Notes under the pieces: generated by a model
The model's database searches: none
Told to the model about the DNA's origin: nothing
Seen by the model: the letters and a program-made list of their open reading frames with translations, nothing else
NCBI RefSeq assembly: GCF_000378505.1
Contig: NZ_KB899991.1
Coordinates: 182,824-246,823 of the forward strand
DNA: 64,000 nucleotides
Direction of reading: 5' to 3'
Source: Modicisalibacter luteus DSM 23508
Lineage (GTDB): Bacteria; Pseudomonadota; Gammaproteobacteria; Pseudomonadales; Halomonadaceae
Translations under genes and position numbers: made by a program
Part shown: positions 7,942 to 15,294 of the stretch, piece after piece
How positions within the stretch are numbered: the stretch's first letter is position 1
Layout of the letters: each line of letters opens with the position of its first letter

Positions 7942-9160
7942 GCAACAAGGCTCTGGCCTTCAAAGTGTGGAGGCGGCGCTCAACGCCCTGCTCGACGGCG
8001 TTGAAGCGCTTTCCAGCGAGACGGTTTCCGTCGAGCATGCCGGCAGCCGAGTATTGGCAGAAAGCGTGGCCGCAGAGCGGGATGTTCCTCCCGCCGACAA
8101 TAGCGCTATGGATGGCTATGCCCTGCGTCTTAGCGATGCCGGAAAGACACTGCCGGTCAGCCAGCGAGTGGCAGCCGGAACGCCTCCCGTGCCGCTGGCA
8201 CCAAGTAGTTGCGCTCGGATCTTTACCGGGAGCGAAATCCCTGCCGGCGCGGACTGCGTTGTCATGCAGGAAGCGATAGAAGAGACGCCGGAGGGTATCC
8301 GTTTCCCCGCGAGTATCCCTGAAGGCAACAACATTCGTAGGCGCGGATGCGATGTTGCGTCTGGCAGTACACTACTGAGCGCAGGCAGCCGCCTAGAGGC
8401 GGCTGCACTCGGCCATCTCGCCGGCCAGGGCATTACCGGTGTCAGTGTGCGTCGTCGTCCACGGGTCGCCCTGCTCTTTACCGGTGACGAACTCGTCGAT
8501 CCGGGCAAACCATTGATGCCAGGACAGATATACAACTCCAATCGTCCTATGCTGCAACGGTTGCTCGAGCGATTCGGTGCCGAGGTCGTCATGGCAGGGC
8601 CCGTACCCGACTGCTACGAAGCGACGTGCGACAGGCTGCGCCAAGCCGCCGAAGGGGCCGATGTGGTGGTCACGACTGGCGGCGTTAGCGTCGGAGAGGA
8701 AGATCACGTAAAGCATGCGCTCGACGCGCTTGGCACACTGGACTTGTGGCGCCTGGCAATGCGTCCGGGGAAGCCGCTGGCCCTGGGGCGCCTGCCTCGC
8801 GAAAAGGACAGTACACAGGTCCGGTTCGTGGGGTTGCCGGGTAACCCGGTATCAAGCTACGTGGGCGCGTGGCTGTTCCTCCGCCCCCTGATGGGACACC
8901 TGCTCGGTTGTCCTGTACTCCAGTCCCTGCCACGAGTCTATGCCAGTGCAGGTTTTGACGCGCACACCCAAGCTAGGCGGCATTACATGCGAGTCAGCTT
9001 GGAATTTGGTCAGGACAGAATCGTGGCTCATGCCTTTGCCGATCAGAGCTCCAATGTGCTCTCTTCGTGTATCGATGCCGATGCCCTGGCCATCGTGCCG
9101 CCGTTTTCAGACATTGCCGCAGGCGATAGGTTGGAATGTCTGTGGTTGATGGGACACTGA
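7934..9160 (+). CDS. moeA: Molybdopterin molybdenumtransferase MoeA
   Basis: A 408-residue MoeA that inserts molybdate into adenylylated molybdopterin. Visible motifs are DNSAMDGYAL near residue 55, FTGSEIPAGADCVVMQE near 100, the MogA-like domain TTGGVSVGEEDHVK near 245, and MRPGKPLALG near 275. The start at 7934 is chosen because it overlaps moaB by eight bases and matches the family N-terminus; a longer form from 7853 would sit inside moaB. The gene ends one base from the convergent acpH stop, with no room for a terminator. Confidence 0.93.
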   Translation: MAKQQGSGLQSVEAALNALLDGVEALSSETVSVEHAGSRVLAESVAAERDVPPADNSAMDGYALRLSDAGKTLPVSQRVAAGTPPVPLAPSSCARIFTGSEIPAGADCVVMQEAIEETPEGIRFPASIPEGNNIRRRGCDVASGSTLLSAGSRLEAAALGHLAGQGITGVSVRRRPRVALLFTGDELVDPGKPLMPGQIYNSNRPMLQRLLERFGAEVVMAGPVPDCYEATCDRLRQAAEGADVVVTTGGVSVGEEDHVKHALDALGTLDLWRLAMRPGKPLALGRLPREKDSTQVRFVGLPGNPVSSYVGAWLFLRPLMGHLLGCPVLQSLPRVYASAGFDAHTQARRHYMRVSLEFGQDRIVAHAFADQSSNVLSSCIDADALAIVPPFSDIAAGDRLECLWLMGH

Positions 9161-9161
9161 C

Positions 9162-9710
9162 TCAACGCATCAAGCGGGCGCTGATATCTGGCCACAGGCG
9201 ATGGAAATTCTCTTCCAGCGCAGCATAATCATCTTCCAGCCAAGGAATCAGTTCCGCCAATCGGTTGGGGCCGCTCAGTCGGCGGCCCAGCCCGGCCACA
9301 GCATTACATGTGAAATCGAAGTCGGCATAGCCACGCAGCCAGTCTTGAGCCAACATCACCGGTACCATGCCACTCAGGCGCGCCGGTGCCTGCCGTCTAC
9401 CTAGCACACGGTAAGAACGTTCAATGATGGTGTCGTCGCCGAGATCGCGGGAAAGAAAGTGATCCCAGACCATGTCCAGTGCCACCCCAGCAAAGCGCCT
9501 GCCATTACGCGGTGCCCTGGCGCGGGCAGTCAGCACCTCCGGGTGCATATCGACCGTGGCATCGACGCGTCGGTGATGTCGAATACCAAGGGCTATTTCA
9601 TCAGGCCAGGCACTCAGATCGCTTCCCTTAACGCCATCGGCGATCAGGTTGCCGAAGAGAAAGTCATCGCTGCCGCCCTTGGCGAGTAACGCATGCGCGA
9701 GGAAATTCAC
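9162..9710 (-). CDS. acpH: Acyl carrier protein phosphodiesterase
   Basis: A 182-residue AcpH (YajB) type hydrolase. The opening MNFLAHALLA and the segment FLFGNLIADGVKG are typical. GIRHHRRVDATVDMHPEV and MVWDHFLSRD supply the His/Asp residues of this HD-like metal enzyme. The family removes the 4'-phosphopantetheine arm from holo-ACP. It lies six bases downstream of tusE and probably ends the tus transcript. Biological impact is unclear even in E. coli. Confidence 0.85.
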   Translation of the reverse strand: MNFLAHALLAKGGSDDFLFGNLIADGVKGSDLSAWPDEIALGIRHHRRVDATVDMHPEVLTARARAPRNGRRFAGVALDMVWDHFLSRDLGDDTIIERSYRVLGRRQAPARLSGMVPVMLAQDWLRGYADFDFTCNAVAGLGRRLSGPNRLAELIPWLEDDYAALEENFHRLWPDISARLMR

Positions 9711-9716
9711 AAGCTC

Positions 9717-10070
9717 TCAGAGACAGTTGGTAGGTTTCGGCAGGCCGGCAATACGTGCGGCTACCTTGGCGGGACTCTCCGGGAAGAGTTTCATCAGGTG
9801 CAGGGACTTGCCTTTATCCGGTCCAAGCGCCTGCCCCACGGCCTTGACCAACGGGCGCATGGCCGGTGCCATTTCGTAACGCCTGTAGAAGTCTCGCAGT
9901 ACCTCAATGACCTCCCAGTGCTCCTCGGTTAGTACGCGCCCTTCCCTGACTGCCAGCGCATGTGCCACCTCTGGCGTCCAGTCCTCCAGGTCAGCCAGAT
10001 ATCCTTCGGGATCTAGCGCAATAACTCGGCCATCGACCGTGATGCCGTAACTGTTTGCCTGTGCCGTCAT
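9717..10070 (-). CDS. tusE: Sulfurtransferase TusE (DsrC family)
   Basis: A 117-residue DsrC-family protein. Its C-terminus ends GLPKPTNCL with the conserved penultimate cysteine that carries persulfide. The second cysteine, about ten residues earlier in true dissimilatory DsrC, is absent (the segment reads AKVAARIAG). That points to TusE of the tRNA 2-thiouridine relay rather than sulfur oxidation. The middle region has the usual LTEEHWEVIEVLRDFYRRY. The start overlaps the tusB stop by one base. Confidence 0.92.
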   Translation of the reverse strand: MTAQANSYGITVDGRVIALDPEGYLADLEDWTPEVAHALAVREGRVLTEEHWEVIEVLRDFYRRYEMAPAMRPLVKAVGQALGPDKGKSLHLMKLFPESPAKVAARIAGLPKPTNCL

Positions 10071-10375
10071 CAGTACCAGCTCACCGTTTGCGTTGCCTGC
10101 TCCGTTAGCGCCACGAAGCCATCCATATCGACAAGTTCGATCGTTGCGTCATGTCTATTCTCGAGCCCTCTCGAGACCAGGTCTTCTTTAAGGGCGAAGA
10201 CACGTCCTTGGATCGAAGTGAACTCATCGGCCAACGGACCCACCGCACCATATACTCCATCCTCGATAAGAAGCAGCCAGTCATTGTCGCCCATGGCACG
10301 CAGCGTATCGAGCGGAACCCGACTGGATGCCGGAGAACGATTGAGTATATGCAACAGCATGCCGTCCTTCCTCAC
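10070..10375 (-). CDS. tusB: Sulfur relay protein TusB (DsrH)
   Basis: A 101-residue DsrH/TusB homologue: it opens MLLHILNRSPASSR and later has DWLLLIEDGVYGAV, a family signature. TusB forms a TusBCD hexamer that receives persulfide sulfur (ultimately from IscS) and hands it to TusE for MnmA-dependent thiolation of wobble uridine. The start may be the second ATG, as MLLHI is the usual family start; the first adds four residues. It sits tightly between tusC and tusE. Confidence 0.88.
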   Translation of the reverse strand: MRKDGMLLHILNRSPASSRVPLDTLRAMGDNDWLLLIEDGVYGAVGPLADEFTSIQGRVFALKEDLVSRGLENRHDATIELVDMDGFVALTEQATQTVSWY

Positions 10376-10377
10376 GG

Positions 10378-10749
10378 TTAGAAGTTGTAGATCGATGAGT
10401 GCCGGGCAAAGATCTCGGGTAACGTGGCGTCATCGATCAGGCTGACAGGAAGCTGCAGATCGTCGGCAGTCAGCCCCCGCTGTGTCAGGGCCTTGCCATC
10501 GACAAGTATCATGTCGATATCGTACATCTCCAGCATATCCAAGGTAGGATGCGTTCCTTTCTGGCCGAGTGGCCCATGCTGTTGTCCGGTAGCCAGGGCT
10601 AACACACCATCCCCGAGAAAGAGCAGGTGAACTTTTTTGCCCAATGCGGCACCGACCAGGGCCACGTCCAACCCTTCTCGCAGCCAGCTACTGCCATGCG
10701 GGGCATGCCGCAGCACAACGAGCATGGAATTATCAGTCGTATCGCTCAT
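10378..10749 (-). CDS. tusC: Sulfur relay protein TusC (DsrF)
   Basis: A 123-residue DsrF/TusC homologue with the Rossmann-like DsrE fold: SMLVVLRHAPHGSSWLREGL at the start, then VHLLFLGDGVLALATGQ. It contains no cysteine, in line with its structural role in TusBCD. It lies 14 bp from tusD and 2 bp from tusB, so the four genes form one operon. Confidence 0.88.
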   Translation of the reverse strand: MSDTTDNSMLVVLRHAPHGSSWLREGLDVALVGAALGKKVHLLFLGDGVLALATGQQHGPLGQKGTHPTLDMLEMYDIDMILVDGKALTQRGLTADDLQLPVSLIDDATLPEIFARHSSIYNF

Positions 10750-10763
10750 GCCTGTTACTTCCG

Positions 10764-11156
10764 CTACGGAGAGAATGTGACCAGCCGATCATGATTGCTA
10801 TGAACATCTAGCAGTTGGCCGAGTCCAGTCAGTTCGAAAGGCGACTCGACGGCGTACCCTGCCTTGCCATGGCGTCGTGCCTCGCGTTCATCGATGATGC
10901 CTCGTCGCAATGCCGCTGCGATACACACCAGCAGTGATGTACCGTGGTCTTCATGCAACCGACGCCACGCCTCTACCAGATGGGGCTCGTCCTGTGGTGG
11001 TGTTGCCAGCCGCGACGCATTGTAGACACCATCATGGTAGAAGAAGATTGTACCCAGTGTATGCCCTCGGGCAATCAAGGCATGGGCAAACCGTAGGGCA
11101 GAGTGAGCGGCTTGCTGGCTATAGGGGGCTCCCTGTACCAGTAGCGCGTAGTTCAT
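10764..11156 (-). CDS. tusD: Sulfurtransferase TusD (DsrE)
   Basis: A 130-residue DsrE/TusD homologue: MNYALLVQGAPYSQQAAHSA at the start, FFYHDGVYNAS near residue 45, and the persulfide-carrying cysteine in SLLVCIAAALRRGI near residue 80. An in-frame codon at 11213 would extend it by 19 residues, but that extension runs through the terminator stem of the preceding gene. The start at 11156 also has a GGGAGAC ribosome binding site. It is the first gene of tusDCBE. Confidence 0.9.
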   Translation of the reverse strand: MNYALLVQGAPYSQQAAHSALRFAHALIARGHTLGTIFFYHDGVYNASRLATPPQDEPHLVEAWRRLHEDHGTSLLVCIAAALRRGIIDEREARRHGKAGYAVESPFELTGLGQLLDVHSNHDRLVTFSP

Positions 11157-11185
11157 TCTGTCTCCCTCTCGCCATTGTAAAAGAT

Positions 11186-11213
11186 ATGGCCCCGTCCATG
11201 CGGACGGGGCCAT
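11186..11213 (-). terminator. Rho-independent terminator after the BI-1 family gene
   Basis: Perfect 12-bp arms ATGGCCCCGTCC (11186-11197) and GGACGGGGCCAT (11202-11213) around a 4-base loop, followed on the minus strand by ATCTTTTAC. It separates the membrane-protein gene from tusD. Confidence 0.85.
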
Positions 11214-11239
11214 ATCAATAATAACCTGACTGTATCTGA

Positions 11240-11905
11240 TCAGTCGTCATTCATGATGCCGAGCAGAGACAACAGGCTGATAAACAGGTTGTAGATCGAT
11301 ACGTAGAGCGTAATCGTAGCCAGGATATAGTTTGTTTCACCTGCACGATGCACGATCTCGCTCGTCTGATAGAGGATGACTGCGGACGAGAACAACACGA
11401 ATCCGGCAGAGACCGCCAGAGCCAGTGCGGCAATGTCAAATATCATCGCTACGACCATGGCGAGAATCAGGACAATCGCGCCGGCCATCAGGAAGTTGCC
11501 CAGGAAGCTGAAATCCTTGCGTGTCAGCAAGGCAACGGCGGACAAGCCAACGAATGTCGCTCCCGTCATGGCCAGGGCAGTCATAACCAGTTGCGCGCCA
11601 TTGGGTATCGACAGGTACAGACTCAGGACTGGTCCTAGCGTAAAGCCCATGAAGCCGGTAAAAGCAAAAGCCGACAGTAGTCCGGCTGCCGAATTCGCCG
11701 TCTTGTGTACAAGGAACATCAAACCATAGGCACCGATGAAGAATACGAAGATGTTCATCTGGCCGACGCCCATGGCCATGGCTGCTCCAGCCGTCACCGC
11801 TGAGAACAGCAGTGTCATAGCCAGCAGCATATAAGTATTGCGCAATACCCTGTTGGTACTGACCGCGCTCGTCTGGCGTTCGGTCACCTGCGACTGATAG
11901 GCCAT
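11240..11905 (-). CDS. Bax inhibitor-1/YccA family membrane protein
   Basis: A 221-residue protein with seven hydrophobic segments, typical of the BI-1/TMBIM family. Conserved parts are NTYMLLAMTLLFSA, VHKTANSAAGLLSAFAFTGF and the C-terminal ETNYILATITLYVSIYNLF. In E. coli YccA interacts with the FtsH protease; eukaryotic relatives are Ca2+ leak channels. It lies upstream of the tus operon, as in several gammaproteobacteria, but a strong terminator separates them. The start has GGGGAG eight bases upstream. Confidence 0.9.
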   Translation of the reverse strand: MAYQSQVTERQTSAVSTNRVLRNTYMLLAMTLLFSAVTAGAAMAMGVGQMNIFVFFIGAYGLMFLVHKTANSAAGLLSAFAFTGFMGFTLGPVLSLYLSIPNGAQLVMTALAMTGATFVGLSAVALLTRKDFSFLGNFLMAGAIVLILAMVVAMIFDIAALALAVSAGFVLFSSAVILYQTSEIVHRAGETNYILATITLYVSIYNLFISLLSLLGIMNDD

Positions 11906-11997
11906 TGATTAGGCTCCCCTGTGTAGTTGCTACCGTTAGAGCAAGAATGCCGCCTTCTGGTTCCCTATGCAAGTTGCTGAAACACTGGCCATGCACA

Positions 11998-12033
11998 TAA
12001 AAATACGGGAGTCCCGTTATTCGTGGGACTCCC
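11998..12033 (-). terminator. Rho-independent terminator downstream of the small gene at 12058
   Basis: Arms GGGAGTCCC (12007-12015) and GGGACTCCC (12025-12033), followed on the minus strand by a T-rich tract (complement of AAAAATA at 11998-12004). Confidence 0.82.
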
Positions 12034-12057
12034 TTCGCAGGCTTATGAAAGAACAAG

Positions 12058-12360
12058 TCAGAATTGCTTGAAATGGTGGCCGCGCTGCTCAAAAGTCTCG
12101 AGTTGAGATAACGTTTGGACGGCGGAGCGCAAACATTCCGAATCGTTGGGGTCGTCGACTTCCACAAGCAACAGATTGGGTGCTCCCTCACTGTTGTGCG
12201 CATCGCTGGCGGGTGTCACTGGCAACTGCTGCAGGTCACTCATCAGTTCAACATAGCGATGATCGTCATCGTGTCGACCTACTGCGCCAATGATATGGAT
12301 ATTCGCCAACTGGAGCTCCTTGGCTTGCTCTATGGGCACCCGTACGGTACTTCCTGACAT
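12058..12360 (-). CDS. Hypothetical protein, 100 aa
   Basis: A 100-residue soluble acidic protein starting MSGSTVRVPIEQAKELQLAN. It contains HIIGAVGRHDDDHRYVELM and NLLLVEVDDPNDSECLRSAV. The alternating hydrophobic strands and two helices suggest a small alpha/beta fold. No signal peptide or transmembrane segment is seen and I do not recognise the family. It has AAGGAG upstream and its own terminator, so it is likely a real monocistronic gene between the BI-1 gene and a tRNA. Confidence 0.6.
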   Translation of the reverse strand: MSGSTVRVPIEQAKELQLANIHIIGAVGRHDDDHRYVELMSDLQQLPVTPASDAHNSEGAPNLLLVEVDDPNDSECLRSAVQTLSQLETFEQRGHHFKQF

Positions 12361-12528
12361 GAGCTTCTCCTTGGTTACTTAGGTGCCTCTACAGGCTGGC
12401 CCGACTAGCTCGTCTTCGCCACAATTTTTTGTCCTTCTCCCAGATCCGTTTCATTGGCATTAAGCCCATGATTGCCAACGGCCTCTTGACGAATTCTGAA
12501 AAGTTGGTAGTATGCAACGCCGTGAGCC

Positions 12529-12618
12529 GGAGGGATGGCAGAGCGGTTGAATGCACCGGTCTTGAAAACCGGCAAGGGTTAACGCCCTTCCAGGGTTCGA
12601 ATCCCTGTCCCTCCGCCA
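12529..12618 (+). tRNA. tRNA-Ser (anticodon UGA)
   Basis: A 90-base class II tRNA. The acceptor stem GGAGGGA pairs with TCCCTCC, and GCCA follows with CCA encoded. The anticodon loop CTTGAAA reads UGA, the stem is CCGG/CCGG, and a long variable arm (AGGGTTAACGCCCT) and T-arm GGTTCGAATCC follow. It decodes UCN serine codons. The genes just downstream are short and mostly unrecognised, consistent with a tRNA-flanked accessory spot, though no integrase or att duplication was found. Confidence 0.97.
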
Positions 12619-12630
12619 CTTGAATATCGA

Positions 12631-12669
12631 GCCCCGAGAATCAGTAGCCTACTGAACTCGGGGCTTTTT
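12631..12669 (+). terminator. Terminator of tRNA-Ser
   Basis: Arms GCCCCGAG (12631-12638) and CTCGGGGC (12657-12664) followed by TTTTT. It lies 12 bases after the mature tRNA end. Confidence 0.88.
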
Positions 12670-12958
12670 CTTGCCCGGCTTTCCCAATCAAGTGTTACAT
12701 TGGGAGGCTATGAAGACCGTCAAAGTTACTGTGTATCATCGTGGTACCAAGCACTACCACCGAGTCACCGTTTCCGAACGACATCAGGCCGACCTCCCCC
12801 AAAATTGAAGAAAGCCTCCCTTCGCACTTACGAATACCGGCGAGGCGTTTCGTCGTAGCCACGTGGCAGCAGTCTAAAGACGTTCACACCCATCAGCTTT
12901 GGCATCAGCAGTACATTCCCATCAAGAACTGACTGACTATTCTCGCATGCTGGGCTTG
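12670..12958 (+). other. Region with a possible decayed small gene
   Basis: Behind a good GGGAGG site an ATG at 12710 opens a 32-codon frame (MKTVKVTVYHRGTKHYHRVT), ending at 12808. A second, overlapping frame stays open from 12741 to 12932 and ends VHTHQLWHQQYIPIKN. The first frame has strand-like alternation and a plausible start; the second lacks a ribosome binding site. One small gene broken by an indel, or a genuine 32-residue peptide, are both possible. I assign no function. Confidence 0.3.
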
Positions 12959-13522
12959 CTATAGGCCCTGTTGCGCTAGATCCCGATGATGCTGCAGCTT
13001 GGGAATGGCCTGTTCGAGTAGCTGCGTGACTTCACGCTGTTCTGCATTCGGCAGCAACTGATTGCGCACCGTATCCAACGCCACGTTGTGTAACTCGACC
13101 TGCTTCTCAAGATAAGTTTGATTGAATTCCGGCCCGGAAAGCTCCGCCAACGTTTCGCGAATTTGCTCTGCCTGGAACTGTATGCCTTCGCTGAGTGATG
13201 TACCTTCAAGCCTCACCCCGAGCATTTGCGCAGCATTGGCAATGCGCTGGTCAGAGGCCGTGTGGTCTTCGATGATGGTCTGTGCTGTCTGTTGAACTTG
13301 GGGATTAGCTGACCTTTGTAATGCCAACTGAGCCTGATTGATTTCTCCCATATTGATAACGTGCAACACTTGCAGAATTTCGGCACTCGACAACGGCTCT
13401 GATACTTCTGCCGCGGCCGTGGTTACCGGCTTATTTGGAAAGCTACAGCCTGTAATACCTAGCGCGAATAGCCCGGCCAGTACTGCCCCACCCACACGTG
13501 TAGGCACGATGCGACTTTGCAT
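12959..13522 (-). CDS. DUF4142 domain lipoprotein
   Basis: A 187-residue predicted lipoprotein: a hydrophobic signal (AVLAGLFALGITGCS) with the lipobox cysteine near residue 26. A helical DUF4142-like domain follows, about residues 45-180 (SSAEILQVLHVINMGEINQA, DHTASDQRIANAAQMLGV). The family is a ferritin-like four-helix bundle often found among stress proteins; biochemical function is unknown. The start has GGAGG seven bases upstream. Membrane attachment is inferred from the lipobox; inner versus outer membrane is not determined. Confidence 0.82.
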   Translation of the reverse strand: MQSRIVPTRVGGAVLAGLFALGITGCSFPNKPVTTAAAEVSEPLSSAEILQVLHVINMGEINQAQLALQRSANPQVQQTAQTIIEDHTASDQRIANAAQMLGVRLEGTSLSEGIQFQAEQIRETLAELSGPEFNQTYLEKQVELHNVALDTVRNQLLPNAEQREVTQLLEQAIPKLQHHRDLAQQGL

Positions 13523-13950
13523 TATAACCTCCTTTGCTGAACCGACATCCTACTCGGGTGCCCCTGTCCCTTTTGCTTCAGTATCCTTAGTGCCTCATAT
13601 GGCTAACGCCAACTGAAGGGATAGTCCACTAAACACGTTCCCGCAAAGGCCACACGCACCCATAGAGGCAGGTGCTTTTATTTTGGAACTTCCAAACCGG
13701 GTCTGCCCAACCAAGGCGGCCTGGTTCCTAACGCAAGGAAACGATCATGCTAAAGAGGCTCCCTCGCCGCCTTCTTGGCCAAAGAGCGGATAGCATGACT
13801 TAAGCAGTATGGGTTGACGGTGAAAAGCCCTTTTCGCAAGCAGGGTGCTTTCCCATACCAAGGTTTGACTCAAGGTGATGGCTTTCGTGCCGATGTATAT
13901 AAAGCAGACCAATCAAAGACTTGGTACGGATTGTTAAGTACCGGTCAATC
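13523..13950. other. Intergenic region without a recognised gene
   Basis: About 430 bp between the divergent DUF4142 gene and a small coiled-coil gene. It should hold both promoters. One weak hairpin (GCACC...GGTGC then TTTTATTTT, about 13650-13675) could be a terminator. An 18-codon arginine-rich frame at 13747 is preceded by AAGGAAACGATC, close to the leader of the secreted peptide gene at 14265. I see no clear gene. Confidence 0.35.
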
Positions 13951-14145
13951 ATGAGTGACCAACGCAGGGTAACCTCTATGAACGGCATGTTTGATGAAAA
14001 ACACGAAAAGCTCATGTCCTTGAGATTCGAACGAGATGACTGGCGCCGTCGTGCAGAGACTGCTGAACGGCAGCTTCGCGAAGTACAGCGCCAACTTGAA
14101 GAAGCCAGCCAACAGCACTCGCAAGATAGGGTTACGGAAGCCTAA
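13951..14145 (+). CDS. Small coiled-coil protein, 64 aa
   Basis: A 64-residue highly charged protein. After MSDQRRVTSMNGMFDEKHEK its second half is a heptad-like helix rich in Arg, Glu and Gln (WRRRAETAERQLREVQRQLE). No membrane segment is visible. The start is uncertain: ATG at 13951 or at 13978, neither with a strong ribosome binding site. Function unknown; the pattern fits a short dimerising coiled coil. Confidence 0.5.
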   Translation: MSDQRRVTSMNGMFDEKHEKLMSLRFERDDWRRRAETAERQLREVQRQLEEASQQHSQDRVTEA

Positions 14146-14223
14146 AGATACCCACCAGAGGAATAGGTTTTACCTAACCTCTTGGTAGAACCATACGCTT
14201 TCCAAGTCGCTCTGCCTGACCTA

Positions 14224-14247
14224 TATTTATTAGCGAGCTAATAAATA
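14224..14247. promoter_or_regulatory. Perfect 24-bp inverted repeat, candidate operator
   Basis: Perfect 11-base arms, TATTTATTAGC (14224-14234) and GCTAATAAATA (14237-14247), separated by GA. It ends 17 bases before the ATG of a small secreted protein, with its ribosome binding site GGAAGG between. It is too AT-rich and lacks a T-run to be a good terminator. Its size and symmetry suit a homodimeric repressor or an AT-rich promoter-overlapping operator. Confidence 0.5.
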
Positions 14248-14264
14248 CTCGGAAGGTAACGATC

Positions 14265-14432
14265 ATGAAAACGCTCAATAGAATTCTCACGATGCTGGCC
14301 ACAATTGTTTTGTCCGCGCTTCCGCTGACGGCAAGCGCGGAAACCAGTCGAAAAGAACCGACCAGCAGCTACGAGGAAACTAATTGCTTGGAGCGAGAGT
14401 ACAGCTCACGCACCGTAGAGAAAAAACCTTGA
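14265..14432 (+). CDS. Tiny predicted exported protein, 55 aa
   Basis: A 55-residue frame with a clear Sec signal: MKTLNRILTMLATIVLSALP, then LTASA as a likely cleavage site near residue 29. The mature part is only about 26 residues, polar and charged, with one cysteine (ETNCLEREYSSRTVEKKP). GGAAGG lies nine bases before the ATG and a perfect palindrome precedes it. No family recognised. Exported peptide or periplasmic stress peptide is inferred. Confidence 0.55.
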   Translation: MKTLNRILTMLATIVLSALPLTASAETSRKEPTSSYEETNCLEREYSSRTVEKKP

Positions 14433-14500
14433 AGTAGCACTTTTTGGTCGCATTCCTGTCGCCCGATAATTCTTGACAGGTGATCGTAGTGAGCTCGGTT

Positions 14501-14532
14501 GCAGCGCACATCCGGGTCCGGACGTGCGCTGC
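14501..14532 (+). terminator. Hairpin, possible terminator
   Basis: Arms GCAGCGCAC (14501-14509) and GTGCGCTGC (14524-14532), followed by TCTTTG. The U-tract is short, so termination is only probable. It could end the transcript of the exported peptide gene 70 bp upstream. Confidence 0.5.
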
Positions 14533-14604
14533 TCTTTGCCTGAACACGCTAGTTGTAAGAAATTACATTTCTGATTCTAACGTATTGAGTATCTTGACTA
14601 CCTT

Positions 14605-14617
14605 GGTAACGGTTACC
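14605..14617. promoter_or_regulatory. Inverted repeat upstream of the 86-aa acidic protein gene
   Basis: GGTAAC and GTTACC flank a single G, 75 bp before the ATG at 14692 and just after a TTGACT hexamer at 14594. It could be an operator over a promoter, but the -10 is not convincing. Low confidence. Confidence 0.3.
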
Positions 14618-14691
14618 GTAAGCTACTGGCATCGGAAGCCAGTCATCTTCTGGTCTCATGCCTCGAGTCAGCAAGTTCCAAGGAGCCCACT

Positions 14692-14952
14692 ATGCCTACA
14701 TTTGTGATCCAGAAAGATTACGAAACCGGAGACACCAACGCCCCAGGCGGCACTTTCCAGGTCATTGCGCTTGAGGATGAAAACGGAAATGACCTGATGG
14801 ACGATTTCGGCATAGATCCCAGCACGCTCTACCCCATCGACACTGGTGACGCTGAAATCGTCAGTCAGATCGGTACTGTGCTAGAGCTTGACCCCGCCGA
14901 CATCGAGTTAGAAGAGTCGGGCCCTAGCACCCCCCTGTATCGCAGCGAGTAA
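14692..14952 (+). CDS. Hypothetical acidic protein, 86 aa
   Basis: An 86-residue, strongly acidic, cytosolic protein starting MPTFVIQKDYETGDTNAPGG, with later segments DLMDDFGIDPSTLYPIDTGD and LELDPADIELEESG. It has AAGGAGC seven bases before the ATG and a strong terminator after it. No family recognised. The D/E richness fits a halophile cytosolic protein. Confidence 0.6.
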   Translation: MPTFVIQKDYETGDTNAPGGTFQVIALEDENGNDLMDDFGIDPSTLYPIDTGDAEIVSQIGTVLELDPADIELEESGPSTPLYRSE

Positions 14953-14956
14953 TCGG

Positions 14957-14988
14957 CAAGGCCGAGTGCGAAAGTGCACTCGGCCTTG
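14957..14988. terminator. Strong hairpin terminator after the 86-aa gene
   Basis: Thirteen-base perfect arms CAAGGCCGAGTGC (14957-14969) and GCACTCGGCCTTG (14976-14988). Tails are only weakly T-rich (GCTTGTT on plus), so it may serve both the plus gene and the convergent minus gene ending at 15003. Confidence 0.75.
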
Positions 14989-15002
14989 GCTTGTTCAGTC
15001 AC

Positions 15003-15254
15003 TCATGGGGTGGAATCACGGTCAGTGAGATCTGAGCTGTCGTAGTCCTGATTGTCGTCCGGGTCAGACCCCGGCTCCGATGAGGTGCTTGCTTCGAATT
15101 GTCTTGCGGCCTCAATGGCTTCAGGTTCAGTCTCATGGCGTGAGACTTCTCGCGGGCTATCCGGCATAGTGACGTCAACGACTCGCCATCCTGAAATCAG
15201 ATAATGCTCTCCGCGATCCTCCTTGATCGGTTCAACTCGTGCGGTATGAGTCAT
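15003..15254 (-). CDS. Hypothetical protein, 83 aa
   Basis: An 83-residue acidic protein. The first half looks like a short beta domain (YLISGWRVVDVTMPDSPREV). The C-terminal 35 residues are low-complexity Ser/Asp/Glu (SEPGSDPDDNQDYDSSDLTD) and probably disordered. AAGGAGG precedes the ATG by seven bases. No family recognised; it may share a transcript with the 191-aa gene 40 bp upstream. Confidence 0.55.
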   Translation of the reverse strand: MTHTARVEPIKEDRGEHYLISGWRVVDVTMPDSPREVSRHETEPEAIEAARQFEASTSSEPGSDPDDNQDYDSSDLTDRDSTP

Positions 15255-15294
15255 GGAAAAACCTCCTTGTTGCCGGTGTGAATTCCTTTATCGT

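Noticed and set aside
13747-13803. 18-codon Arg-rich frame preceded by AAGGA
   Set aside because: Too short to support without conservation; the leader similarity to the gene at 14265 is limited to about 12 bases.
14154-14186. Imperfect hairpin after the coiled-coil gene
   Set aside because: The stem has bulges and neither side has a T-run, so I did not call a terminator.
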